Below, one piece after another: positions 1 through 7,683 of a stretch of 26,178 bases of DNA (the first letter of the stretch is position 1; each line of letters opens with the position of its first letter). The DNA is from Geodermatophilaceae bacterium (GTDB lineage Bacteria > Actinomycetota > Actinomycetes > Mycobacteriales > Geodermatophilaceae): contig JACCXW010000114.1 in the NCBI GenBank assembly GCA_013696785.1, positions 1-26,178 of the forward strand, given 5' to 3'. The position numbers and the translations under genes are program-made. The notes beneath the pieces were generated by a model. It was not told where the DNA came from. It saw only the letters and a program-made list of their open reading frames with translations, and made no database searches.

Positions 1-702
1 CCGCCAGCCGTCGATCAACGGCAGCAGGTCGCTCAACCGTTGCACGACAGCATGCGGGTGTACGTCGACGGGCACCCGTTGCGCGCTCGGAATGTCGCTG
101 TGCGGGACCAGAACCGCCCGCATGCCGACCGCTCGGGCACCGGAGATGTCGTCGTAGGGGCGGTCGCCTACGAATACGCAGTCGGCGGGTTCGTCGACGC
201 CGACGGCCGCCATCGCGGCCAGAAACGCTTCGGGGTGCGGTTTGGTCCAAGGAACCTCACTCGTGTAGACGGCGCCGTCGATGAACTCGTGTACGCCGTC
301 CCGCTCGAAGATCGCCTCGTGCCACGCCCGGTCCCAGATCGTGTTGGACAGGACGCCGATCTTGATGCCGCGTGCTCGGAGAGCGGCGAACAGTTCTGGT
401 ACGTCGGGATCGATGATGGTGTGCGGATCCCAGAACTCGCGGTAGGCCAGCGCCGCTGCCTCGTGCGGGTCGACACCGGCGGCGGCAAGGATGTCGGCGA
501 ACGTCGCGCTGCGGTGTTCGTCGCGGGCGGCCTCCCACGCGCGGACCTCGGCAGCGAGCAGCCGAGCCGCGGCGTTCTCGGCATCGGCCGGTCGATCCGG
601 GTGCGCCACACCGGCGAAAGCGGTCCACTGATGGGCCGCCTCGATCGTGTGCCAGGGCGTCAGCGTGCCGCCCCAGTCGAAGATCACGGCCTTGACACTC
701 AT
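1..702 (-). CDS. HAD-superfamily hydrolase, 3' end outside window
   Basis: Predicted cytoplasmic haloacid-dehalogenase-type phosphatase or phosphoesterase of unknown substrate. The protein starts MSVKAVIFDWGGTLTPWHT, so motif I has the nucleophile Asp9. The usual second Asp (DxD) is Gly11, as in many FDxGG-type HAD proteins. Motif II is GVLSNT, the motif III lysine is in WTKPHPEAF, and the motif IV acidic cluster is FVGDRPYDDISGA. These lie in the expected order, with a helical cap between motifs I and II. The ATG at 702 lies 19 bases after the stop of the upstream terpene-cyclase-like gene on the same strand, so the two are probably co-transcribed. The 234 codons seen have no stop, so the gene runs off the window start. 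Family assignment is confident, substrate is not known, and the Gly11 change may mean it is not a simple phosphatase. Confidence 0.88.
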   Translation of the reverse strand, partial: MSVKAVIFDWGGTLTPWHTIEAAHQWTAFAGVAHPDRPADAENAAARLLAAEVRAWEAARDEHRSATFADILAAAGVDPHEAAALAYREFWDPHTIIDPDVPELFAALRARGIKIGVLSNTIWDRAWHEAIFERDGVHEFIDGAVYTSEVPWTKPHPEAFLAAMAAVGVDEPADCVFVGDRPYDDISGARAVGMRAVLVPHSDIPSAQRVPVDVHPHAVVQRLSDLLPLIDGWR

Positions 703-721
703 CGCCGGCCCGCCTTCCCGA

Positions 722-1684
722 TCAAATCCGACCGGCCAGCAGCAGCACCCGCAGCGCGTGGAACGTGACCAACTCATTCGGTCCGGATCGTCCCCAGTCC
801 ACCGCCTCCGGTGCGATGTCTCCGTCGAGAGACCTCCACCACGCGCCGTTGGCAGCCCACCGACCGTCGGGCCGACGCTTGTGCTCCACGACGTCCAGCG
901 CCTCGGTCACCCGGTCGTCACCGAGCTTGCCGACGTCGGCCAGCACCCGCAGACCGAACAGGATGTCGTAGTGCCAGTACGGCGGATATCGGAACCGGGC
1001 AAAGTGCGGCCACAGCGCCTCGCGGCGGCGCTCGGACCGGAACAGCCCCGCCCGCAACAGCATCTCCGCGACGCGTTCGATCGTGTCATCGGCGCGGGTG
1101 TCCCCGGTGGCGCGCGAGTACTCCGACAGGCCCCACAGCGGCGTGATCGACTCGTGGAACGACGAGTGCTGCGCGGCTGGTCGCCGGTCACAATTCCAGC
1201 CGCCGTCCGGCCACTGGATGTCGATCAGCCGCTGTACCAGCTCGCCGATCCGCTCGTCGGCGGCGAACCCGAGCCGACAGCATGCTCCGATCGCGTTACC
1301 TTCCTGCGAGGCGCAACGACGGGCTCGATCGGCCACGTAGCTGACCTGGAGACGAGTGGCCCAGCGCAGTTCGGCGTCGATGACCGGACGCAACTTCTCC
1401 GCTCCTGGTGGGTAGCGAAGGTCGGCAAGGCTCACGAGCCGCCAGTGGCCGCCCGTCCACTTCCGATAGGGAACAGATCCGAAACTGCCATCGGCCTCCT
1501 GGCCGGCGAGCAGCGTCCGGACGTGTGCGCCGTCGGGGATTCCCGCTCGGGCAGCCGCTACTTCGTGGTCGTCCTCGGGACGGCCCAATAGTTCGGTCAG
1601 CGTGCGATAGCGCACGGCGGGCTCAGCAGACTGGAGGAGCCAGCCGACGGCCTCGGTCGCCGCGGGAGCCGACACTGCGAGCAC
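722..1684 (-). CDS. Squalene-cyclase/prenyltransferase-like alpha-toroid protein
   Basis: About 320 residues, all-helical in appearance. Repeated QW-like segments (IQWPDGGWNCD near the middle, KRRPDGRWAANGAWW near the C-terminus) resemble the repeats of terpenoid cyclase/prenyltransferase alpha-alpha toroids. I do not see the DXDD or DCTAE motif of true squalene-hopene cyclases, and the protein is half their length, so cyclase activity is not supported. Similar stand-alone toroid proteins in actinobacteria are annotated only as hypothetical. Start choice: the frame stays open upstream to an ATG at 1810, but that part (GWPRVPAAVRAPTV...) is Arg/Pro-rich shadow sequence antisense to the M20 gene. 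GTG codons at 1684 and 1675 are the plausible starts and neither has a strong Shine-Dalgarno. The gene is divergent from the M20 gene and is followed by the HAD gene 19 bases downstream. Confidence 0.75.
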   Translation of the reverse strand: MLAVSAPAATEAVGWLLQSAEPAVRYRTLTELLGRPEDDHEVAAARAGIPDGAHVRTLLAGQEADGSFGSVPYRKWTGGHWRLVSLADLRYPPGAEKLRPVIDAELRWATRLQVSYVADRARRCASQEGNAIGACCRLGFAADERIGELVQRLIDIQWPDGGWNCDRRPAAQHSSFHESITPLWGLSEYSRATGDTRADDTIERVAEMLLRAGLFRSERRREALWPHFARFRYPPYWHYDILFGLRVLADVGKLGDDRVTEALDVVEHKRRPDGRWAANGAWWRSLDGDIAPEAVDWGRSGPNELVTFHALRVLLLAGRI

Positions 1685-1716
1685 AGCCTCACGATATCTG
1701 GGCCACACTGCTCGAC
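1685..1716. promoter_or_regulatory. Very short divergent intergenic region with GATATC centre
   Basis: Only about 32 bases separate the likely GTG starts of the toroid gene (minus, 1684) and the M20 gene (plus, 1717). The only AT-rich element is the palindrome GATATC at 1693-1698. It gives a -10-like hexamer on each strand at distances that would allow leaderless or nearly leaderless transcripts. Neither start has a good Shine-Dalgarno, which fits leaderless translation, common in actinobacteria. This is inference from spacing only. Confidence 0.25.
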
Positions 1717-2994
1717 GTGACTGCCTGGTCTGACGTCGAATCCCGGGTCCTCGCGGCGGTCGACGAACAGTGGGCGCTCGAACGGCTGCGGGAACTCGTG
1801 GCCATCCCATCGATCACCGGCTCGGCCGCCGAGTCCGACGCGCAGCACAGAGTCGCTGACTGGCTGGCCGACCTCGGCCTCGACGTCGACCTGTGGCCGA
1901 TCGATGTCACAGGGCTGTCGGCCGATCCCGAGTGGCCGGGCATGGAGGCAGCGCGTTCTCAGGCATGGGGGTGCGTGGGGTCCACCGCCGGCGGGCGGCC
2001 GGCACTAGCGTTGAGTGGGCACATCGACGTCGTACCGGCCGGTGATCGCACGCAGTGGACGTCGGATCCCTTCGAGCCGACGCTTCGCGGCGGCGCCCTG
2101 GTCGGGCGGGGAACGTGTGACATGAAGGGCGGCCTCGTCGCGGCGATCACGGCGGTTGCCGCCGTCGTCCGCGCTGGCGTGCCGTTGGTCGCACCGCTGG
2201 CACTGCACAGTGTGGTCAGCGAGGAGGACGGCGGGCTCGGCGCACTGGCGACCATCCGGCGCGGGCACCTCGCCGACACCTGCGTCATCCCGGAGCCGAC
2301 CGCCGGAGCCGTCCTTACCGCCAACGCGGGTTCGCTCAGCTTCCGGCTCACGGTCCCCGGCCGCTCCGCGCACGGCGCGCTGCGGATGGAGGGAGTCAGC
2401 GCCGTCGAGGCGTTCCTGCCCGTGCACCGCGCGCTGCTCGGTCTCGAGCAGGTACGAAACGCCGATCCGGACCCGCGTTTCGCCGGCGCCGCCGTTCCCT
2501 ACGCGTTGTCGATCGGGAAGGTCCGCGCCGGGGACTGGGCAAGCACGGTGCCCGATCAGCTGGTGGCCGAGGGCCGCTACGGCGTACAGCTGGGTGAGCC
2601 GGTGGCGGTGGCCCGGGCGGCGTTCGAGCGATGCGTCTCCGCTGCCTGTGCCGAGGACCGCTGGTTGGCCGACCATCCGGTGCGGGTCAATTGGAACGGG
2701 GGGCAGTTCGGCAGTGGCGTCCTGCCGGCCGGGCACCGGTTGCTTGGCGACGTACAGGCGGCCGTGCGTGACGTCACGGGGGTCCTGCCGGCCGAACGGG
2801 CGGGGACGTACGGCAGCGATCTGCGGCACTACACCGCGGCCGGTGTCGCGACTGTCCACTATGGACCGGGCGATCCCCGATCGGCGCACATCGCGGACGA
2901 AAGCGTCCCGGTTGCCGACGTCGTGTCGGCCGCGCGCGCCCTGGCCTTGCTCGCCGTCCGGACATGCGGCGCGCGCCGGCCCGGGCGCAATTAG
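1717..2994 (+). CDS. M20-family ArgE/DapE-type deacylase (metallopeptidase)
   Basis: Zinc-dependent amidohydrolase of the M20 family, about 425 residues, cytoplasmic. Members remove acyl groups from amino acids (acetylornithine deacetylase, succinyl-DAP desuccinylase) or cleave small peptides. The metal and catalytic motifs are in order: SGHIDVVPAGD (His ligand and Asp), GRGTCDMKGGL (bridging Asp), SEEDGG (catalytic Glu and Glu ligand) and VIPEPT (acidic ligand). A dimerisation (lid) domain follows from SLSFRLTVPGRSAHGA, and a C-terminal His ligand lies in DPRSAHIADES. The true ArgE or DapE of the organism cannot be inferred from this alone; the family label ArgE/DapE-like deacylase is safest. 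GTG at 1717 is the only sensible start, because upstream in-frame codons are antisense to the toroid gene. It is the first gene of a plus-strand run, followed after 10 bases by DUF2277. Confidence 0.9.
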   Translation: MTAWSDVESRVLAAVDEQWALERLRELVAIPSITGSAAESDAQHRVADWLADLGLDVDLWPIDVTGLSADPEWPGMEAARSQAWGCVGSTAGGRPALALSGHIDVVPAGDRTQWTSDPFEPTLRGGALVGRGTCDMKGGLVAAITAVAAVVRAGVPLVAPLALHSVVSEEDGGLGALATIRRGHLADTCVIPEPTAGAVLTANAGSLSFRLTVPGRSAHGALRMEGVSAVEAFLPVHRALLGLEQVRNADPDPRFAGAAVPYALSIGKVRAGDWASTVPDQLVAEGRYGVQLGEPVAVARAAFERCVSAACAEDRWLADHPVRVNWNGGQFGSGVLPAGHRLLGDVQAAVRDVTGVLPAERAGTYGSDLRHYTAAGVATVHYGPGDPRSAHIADESVPVADVVSAARALALLAVRTCGARRPGRN

Positions 2995-3004
2995 GCTCGT
3001 AGGC

Positions 3005-3223
3005 ATGTGCCGCAGCATCAAGACCTTGCGCCCGCCGTTCACCGAGGCCGTGACCGAAGACGACGTCCGTGCCGCAGCCTTGCAGTACGTGCGCAAAGTG
3101 AGCGGCTTTCGCACGCCCGCCCCGCACAACGCGGCGGCCTTCGAGGCTGCGGTCGACCGAGTGACGGCGGCCACCCGGGAGTTGCTCGACACGATCCAGG
3201 TCCGCGGCCGCGCCGCGAGTTGA
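3005..3223 (+). CDS. DUF2277 family small protein
   Basis: A 72-residue protein beginning MCRSIKTLRPPFTEAVTEDD, which matches the characteristic start of the DUF2277 family: Cys at position 2 and an R-P-P-F segment, followed by a helical region with the FRTPAPHN element. The function of the family is unknown. It lies 10 bases after the M20 stop, and its TGA overlaps the TTG start of the GrpB-family gene, so the three genes look like one transcript. There is no signal peptide or membrane segment. A Cys directly after the initiator Met, with further conserved polar residues, could bind a metal, but that is speculation. The start is fixed by the conserved MCR N-terminus. Confidence 0.88.
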   Translation: MCRSIKTLRPPFTEAVTEDDVRAAALQYVRKVSGFRTPAPHNAAAFEAAVDRVTAATRELLDTIQVRGRAAS

Positions 3224-4038
3224 TCCGCGCCCCACTGGATCAGCGGCTGAGCGCTGCCGGCATTGCTCCCGACGCGGATCCGGTCGATGCCTGGCGCCGG
3301 CTCCGGACGGCCGACGGTCCTGCCGCGACCATCATTGATCTCTACGAGCTGGCGGCCCGTCGACGAGGGTTGAGGGCCGATGCCCTTCCAGCGGCGGAGC
3401 GCCACGCCTTGGCGCGCTCGGTCATGCCCGACATCTGGCCCCACTGGAACGTGACTCCCGGCAGCGAGCGCGTCGGCGACGTGATCACGATCGTCGGCTA
3501 CGACCCAGTGTGGCCGGATCGCTTCGCAGCCTGGCGGCAAGCGATTCGCGCTGCGCTGGGGACCACCGCTGTCCACATCGAACACGTCGGTTCGACATCT
3601 GTACCGGGCTTGGCGGCCAAGCCCATCGTCGATGTACAGGTCAGCGTCGTCGACCCGGCCGATGAGGAGGCATACGTACCGAAGTTGGAGGCCATCGGCC
3701 TCCAACTCCGCAGCCGCGACACCCTCCACCGCTACTTCCGGCCGTTCCCCGGACGTTCTCGCGACATCCACGTGCACGTCTGCCGGCTGGACTCAGAATG
3801 GGAGGCTGCGCACCTGCGCTTCCGCGACTATCTCCGCGCGCACCCCGAAGCACGCGAGCAATACGCCCAGGCCAAGCGAGCCGCCGCTGCGCTATGGGCT
3901 GACGACGGACTGGCCTACACCGACGCCAAGACCGAGGTCATCCTCGACATCCTCGAACAAGCCGTCCAGGCCGCTACCCCCGAACATCTGGACCTGCAGG
4001 ACGGTCACGGCAGAGACGGAGAAACGCGGCGCTCGTAG
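3220..4038 (+). CDS. GrpB-family protein with N-terminal extension
   Basis: The C-terminal two thirds is a GrpB domain (nucleotidyltransferase-like fold). It runs from VGDVITIVGYDPVWPDRF, through the signature HIEHVGSTSVPGLAAKPIVDVQ and the HVHVC strand, to the helical LRFRDYLRAHPEAREQYA end. Biochemical function is poorly defined; some GrpB proteins are annotated as dephospho-CoA-kinase-associated or nucleotidyltransferase-like. About 90 residues precede the domain (LDQRLSAAGIAPDADPVDAW onward, helical, charged). I know no name for this part. The best start is the TTG at 3220, which overlaps the DUF2277 stop (TTGA) and suggests translational coupling; there is no convincing Shine-Dalgarno. 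A later start would remove the extension, but the extension has coding-like composition. The 3' end overlaps the convergent GNAT gene by 34 bases. Confidence 0.82.
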   Translation: MIRAPLDQRLSAAGIAPDADPVDAWRRLRTADGPAATIIDLYELAARRRGLRADALPAAERHALARSVMPDIWPHWNVTPGSERVGDVITIVGYDPVWPDRFAAWRQAIRAALGTTAVHIEHVGSTSVPGLAAKPIVDVQVSVVDPADEEAYVPKLEAIGLQLRSRDTLHRYFRPFPGRSRDIHVHVCRLDSEWEAAHLRFRDYLRAHPEAREQYAQAKRAAAALWADDGLAYTDAKTEVILDILEQAVQAATPEHLDLQDGHGRDGETRRS

Positions 4039-4946
4039 CTGATCCACAGTGGACGGAAGCCCAGCTGCGGCCAGACCCGGCTGGCCAACGGGTTGCGCAG
4101 CGCGAACCACAGGGAGTACCCGTCGACGCCGTACGCGGCGAGGTCGTCGATCACGGTCGATACGAGGGTCCGTCCGAACCCCCGCCCCCGCAGCGGCGCA
4201 CTGACCGCGACCGAGTTCAGATAGCCATACCGGCCCGGGGGCAGCTGCCCACCCTCGTCCCGGACGGTGTGCATCATGGACTCGCACATCCCGGCCACCG
4301 CCCCGTCCACCTCGAGGACGTGAACGATCGAGGCACCGTCCGCGCCGGCCCAGATCTGCTTCAGCCGGGACCGGAAAGCCGGCTCCAGCCCCGGCACGAC
4401 CCGGACATGCGGCGTATGCGCCTCGTGGAACGCGACCTCCATGACGTGCAGCGCCGAAACCGCGTCCGCGTCTTCGGGCCGAGCCAACCGCACCGTCGCT
4501 CTCGGACCCGGCAGCAGCGGTCCAGGATCACGCAGCGCGAACGCGAAGACCGGCTCCAGCCCGAGGAGGTCGAAGAACGGCGCCGCCTCCTCCTCCGCGG
4601 CGGGCCACAGCGTGGCGTCACCTGCTCCCTCGACGCGCACGGCGTCGACGAGGACGGCCGCGGCGGCCGTGTCGCTCGCGGCCAGTTCCCGCCACGTCAC
4701 TGCTCGGTCGCCGGCAAACGAGCGCATCTCGTCGTCTTCGTCGAGTTCCATCAGCTCGGGCAGCAGGTGTGCGCCGACAGTGCCGTCCGCGTCGACCGCA
4801 ACCAGGGCCGGCGTGCCTGATCTGGGCATCCGGGTGAGCCGCAGTCGCGGGTCCAGCGCCTCCAGCCGCTCGGCCTTGACCCGGAGCAGTTCGTGGATTT
4901 CGGCCGCGTCGGCGGCGGTTGCCGGGCGTACCGACCAGGAGCTCAC
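4005..4946 (-). CDS. Tandem GNAT-family N-acetyltransferase
   Basis: A 313-residue protein built from two GNAT folds. The N-terminal half (WSVRPATAADAAEIHELL onward) is a GNAT-like domain without a clear acetyl-CoA loop. The C-terminal half (VRLARPEDADAVSALHVMEVAF onward) keeps a good motif A: YLNSVAVSAPLRGRGFGRTL, with the pyrophosphate-binding RGRGFG loop, then the LASRVWPQLGFRPLW motif B. Acetyl-CoA-dependent acylation of an amine is expected; the acceptor is unknown. It begins with GTG at 4946 (VSSWSVRPAT). It is the last gene of a minus-strand run, 24 bases after the penicillin-binding protein stop. It converges on and overlaps the GrpB-family gene. Two-domain GNATs are common in actinobacteria, so the architecture is not unusual. 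Confidence 0.87.
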   Translation of the reverse strand: MSSWSVRPATAADAAEIHELLRVKAERLEALDPRLRLTRMPRSGTPALVAVDADGTVGAHLLPELMELDEDDEMRSFAGDRAVTWRELAASDTAAAAVLVDAVRVEGAGDATLWPAAEEEAAPFFDLLGLEPVFAFALRDPGPLLPGPRATVRLARPEDADAVSALHVMEVAFHEAHTPHVRVVPGLEPAFRSRLKQIWAGADGASIVHVLEVDGAVAGMCESMMHTVRDEGGQLPPGRYGYLNSVAVSAPLRGRGFGRTLVSTVIDDLAAYGVDGYSLWFALRNPLASRVWPQLGFRPLWISYERRVSPSLP

Positions 4947-4970
4947 AGTGGCCTCTCGCGCTCGTCGACG

Positions 4971-6833
4971 TCAGGCAGGCGGCAGCAGCGCCAGGAAGCT
5001 GGCTGTCACGGGTACGGCGGTGGTCGCACTGGACTGTCCACCCTCCACGAACACAGCGAAGGCGAGGTCGCCACGGTATCCGGCGAACCAGGCGTGGGCC
5101 GGCGGCGGATCGCCGGTGCCGTACTCGGCCGTACCGGTCTTGCCGGCCACCGCTCCGGGTAGGTCACCGAGCGCTGTCGCCGTACCGGCGGTGACCACCT
5201 CGCGGGTCATCGAGCGAAGCGCATCGATCACCGCTTGACTCGGGCCGGGCGGCGCCGTACCGGCCGGATCGGCGGATGGGACCAGCACCGGGACGGGAGG
5301 TGCGCCGGCGGCCACCGTCGCTGAAACCAATGCCATCGCGAACGGACTGACGAGCACGTCGCCCTGCCCGATCGAGTCCGCTGCCTGTACGACCGGGGCT
5401 TCCGGTGGCGGCACCGACCCGGTGATCGTGTCGATCGGCAGGGTCCAGTCCGAGCCGATCCCGAACTGGGCGGCGGTCTCCGGTAACGCCGACGGGGGCA
5501 GCTGGGTGCCGAGGGCCGTGAACGTGCTGTTGCAGGATCGCGCGAACGCCGTCGTGAACGAGACGTCGCCGAGGACGAAGCGGTCCTGGTTCTCGAATTC
5601 GCGCCCTTCCACCGTCGTCGACGCGGGACACGGCACGATCGTCCCGGGCTCGGCCAGCCCCGCTTCGAGCACGGCCGCAGCGGTGACGATCTTGAACGTC
5701 GAACCGGCCGGGAACTGCCCGATCAATGCATTCGCCGGATTCGCGGCTGCATTCGCGGAGACAGCCAGGATCTCACCGGTCGAGGCGCGGACCGCCACGA
5801 CGTACGCCGGTGCGGCCAGGGCGTCCACGGCTTCGTCGGCCGCCGACTGCACCGACACCGACAGGGTTGTCTGCAGCGGCTCGCCGGCCACCGGTTCGAC
5901 GGAGCTGAGCTGGTCTACCGGCACACCGGCCTCGGCGGTGGAGATCGTGAGACCCGGCGTACCGGTGAGCTGTTCCTGGTAGACCCGTTGCAGCCCGGAC
6001 AGACCGGCCTCCTGCCCGGCGGCGAGCAACCCGGGCGACTCCTCCAGCACCTCCGCGGTCACCGGCCCGACCCGTCCGAGCACCGCGCTGGCGAACTGCG
6101 CCGTGGGGGCAAGTTGCCGGGTCGCCTCCCGGAACACGGTGCCGGGCAGGTCGCGGATCTGGTTTCGTACGGCGTCGTATTCCACGCGGCGCAGCGTGAT
6201 GACCGGGACGAACTGGCCGTCCGCGGCCGCCTCGACGTCGGTGACCACCTGGGCGCCATCGATCTGCAGGACGTCGGCCAGCGTCGCGGCCAGGGTCGGC
6301 AGGTCGGTGACCTCGCCTGGGTCCACACCGACAGTGACGATCGGCGTGGCGGTGAACAGCGGTGCGCCGGACTCGTCCAGGATGCTCGCCCGCTCGGGCA
6401 AGGTCCTCGCGAGCCGCAGTTCCTGTCCTTCACGCAGCGAGGGATGAACGGTGTCGGGTCCGGCTCGGATCGTCCAATCCTCCCCGTCGGCCGGCGTCGC
6501 CAGAGTGAGCGTCAGGTCATAGGCCCATTCCGGCAGGGCCGGCAACGCCCAGGTCACGTCGGCGGCTACCTCGGCGCCCGTCTCGGACACCGTGATCGTT
6601 CCCACCGACGCCTCGGGTCCCGGCACTCCCAGCTGTTCCGCGGTCGCGGTCAGCAGTGCCTCGGTGGCGGCCGCGTCGTCGGTGAGCGCGCCGGCGGCGT
6701 CGTATTCACCGGCCGACCACGCCGCGACGTAGTCCTGTACGACGGAACGGACCTGATCTTCGGTGTCATCTCCGCCGGTGCACCCAGTGAGCGCAAGGAC
6801 GACGAGAACGGCGAGGACGAGGCTGCGGGGCAC
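4971..6833 (-). CDS. Penicillin-binding lipoprotein (MecA-N, transpeptidase)
   Basis: Class B penicillin-binding protein of 620 residues, a D,D-transpeptidase that cross-links peptidoglycan outside the membrane. The N-terminus is a lipoprotein signal with lipobox LTGC (Cys18). It is followed by an NTF2-like MecA-N domain (about 25-140), a PBP dimerisation domain (about 145-310) and the transpeptidase domain (about 340-620). All three active-site motifs are present: S378-TF-K381, S433-C-N435 and K565-T-G. It resembles the M. tuberculosis Rv2864c type, which sits in the same neighbourhood near ispG, rip and dxr. The start is a GTG at 6833, overlapping the TAG stop of the upstream GNAT gene by one base (TAGTG), so translation is probably coupled. 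MecA-N-type proteins are often poorly inhibited by beta-lactams; that is family knowledge, not shown here. Confidence 0.94.
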   Translation of the reverse strand: MPRSLVLAVLVVLALTGCTGGDDTEDQVRSVVQDYVAAWSAGEYDAAGALTDDAAATEALLTATAEQLGVPGPEASVGTITVSETGAEVAADVTWALPALPEWAYDLTLTLATPADGEDWTIRAGPDTVHPSLREGQELRLARTLPERASILDESGAPLFTATPIVTVGVDPGEVTDLPTLAATLADVLQIDGAQVVTDVEAAADGQFVPVITLRRVEYDAVRNQIRDLPGTVFREATRQLAPTAQFASAVLGRVGPVTAEVLEESPGLLAAGQEAGLSGLQRVYQEQLTGTPGLTISTAEAGVPVDQLSSVEPVAGEPLQTTLSVSVQSAADEAVDALAAPAYVVAVRASTGEILAVSANAAANPANALIGQFPAGSTFKIVTAAAVLEAGLAEPGTIVPCPASTTVEGREFENQDRFVLGDVSFTTAFARSCNSTFTALGTQLPPSALPETAAQFGIGSDWTLPIDTITGSVPPPEAPVVQAADSIGQGDVLVSPFAMALVSATVAAGAPPVPVLVPSADPAGTAPPGPSQAVIDALRSMTREVVTAGTATALGDLPGAVAGKTGTAEYGTGDPPPAHAWFAGYRGDLAFAVFVEGGQSSATTAVPVTASFLALLPPA

Positions 6834-7669
6834 TAGAACAGCACCGTCATGAACGTGTTGACCTGACGGAAACCCACCCGGCGGTAGGCCCGCAGGGCCT
6901 GCTCGTTGTAGTCGTTGACATAGAGGCTGACCACCGGCGCGACCGAGTCCAGCGCCGCGGCCACGACCGCTGCCGTACCGGCTGCTCCGATGCCCTGACC
7001 CCGGCGGTCGGGGCGGACCCAGACCCCCTGGATCTGGCAGGCGCGCGAGGACACCGCCCCCAACTCGGCTTTGAAGACGACTTCACCGCCCTCGATCCGG
7101 GCGAAGGCCCGCCCCGCGCCGATCAGCTCACGTACCCGGCCGCGGTATCCGCGGCCACCGTCCGGCCCGACGGGCGATACGCCGACCTCCTCTGTGAACA
7201 TCGCCACGCAGGCCGGCATGAGAATGTCCAATTCCGCCGGTACGACGACGCGCACGTCGGGGTCCGGGGGCAGGCTCGGCCGCTCCGAGACCGCCAACAG
7301 CGGCTGACCGGCACGCACGTCACGGGCCGGCCCCCAAACGCCGGCCAACTGCGTCCACACCGCGTCGACGGCATGCTCCACGCCGACGATCGAGGAACAG
7401 CGGCGACCCTGGGCGGCGGCCCGCTCGGCGAAGCCGGCGAGCGCGGACGCGGAGTCGCTCAGCGGGACGAGGTTGGCGCCGGACAGGCACAAGCCGTCCA
7501 AGCGGTCCGCGCCGGTGTCATACCCCCACAGTTCCGCGCCCAGCCGTCGCGGGTCGACACCGGCGGCCTCCACCCGGGTCGCGATGAGGCAGCCGGCAAC
7601 CGGGTCGTCGGCGAGCAGCCGCCGCACGGCACCGAGGTCGGCGTCATCGAGCAGCCGGGTGGTCGCCAT
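6833..7669 (-). CDS. GNAT-family acetyltransferase with DUF4081-type N-domain
   Basis: About 278 residues. The N-terminal half (LLDDADLGAVRRLLADDPVA...) matches the DUF4081 region found before a GNAT domain in actinobacteria. The C-terminal half is the GNAT fold: VFKAELGAVSSRACQIQGVWV (beta strands), PDRRGQGIGAAGTAAVV (acetyl-CoA loop RRGQGIG), then LYVNDYNEQALRAYRRVGFRQVN. Acceptor substrate unknown. The gene lies between ispG and the penicillin-binding lipoprotein, the same place as Rv2867c in M. tuberculosis, so the position is conserved. An ATG at 7669 (MATTRLLDD) is preferred; a GTG three codons upstream (7678) is the alternative, and neither has a strong ribosome-binding site. The stop shares one base with the next start. 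Confidence 0.9.
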   Translation of the reverse strand: MATTRLLDDADLGAVRRLLADDPVAGCLIATRVEAAGVDPRRLGAELWGYDTGADRLDGLCLSGANLVPLSDSASALAGFAERAAAQGRRCSSIVGVEHAVDAVWTQLAGVWGPARDVRAGQPLLAVSERPSLPPDPDVRVVVPAELDILMPACVAMFTEEVGVSPVGPDGGRGYRGRVRELIGAGRAFARIEGGEVVFKAELGAVSSRACQIQGVWVRPDRRGQGIGAAGTAAVVAAALDSVAPVVSLYVNDYNEQALRAYRRVGFRQVNTFMTVLF

Positions 7670-7683
7670 CTGGAGCACGGTGG

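Noticed and set aside
1..702. Catalytically dead HAD protein because motif I lacks the second Asp
   Set aside because: FDxGG-type motif I is common among working HAD-family proteins; inactivity cannot be claimed from this.
2005..3777. A 590-codon minus-strand open frame across the M20, DUF2277 and GrpB genes
   Set aside because: Arg/Gly/Asp-rich shadow with no family motif; the plus-strand genes over the same bases have complete motifs.
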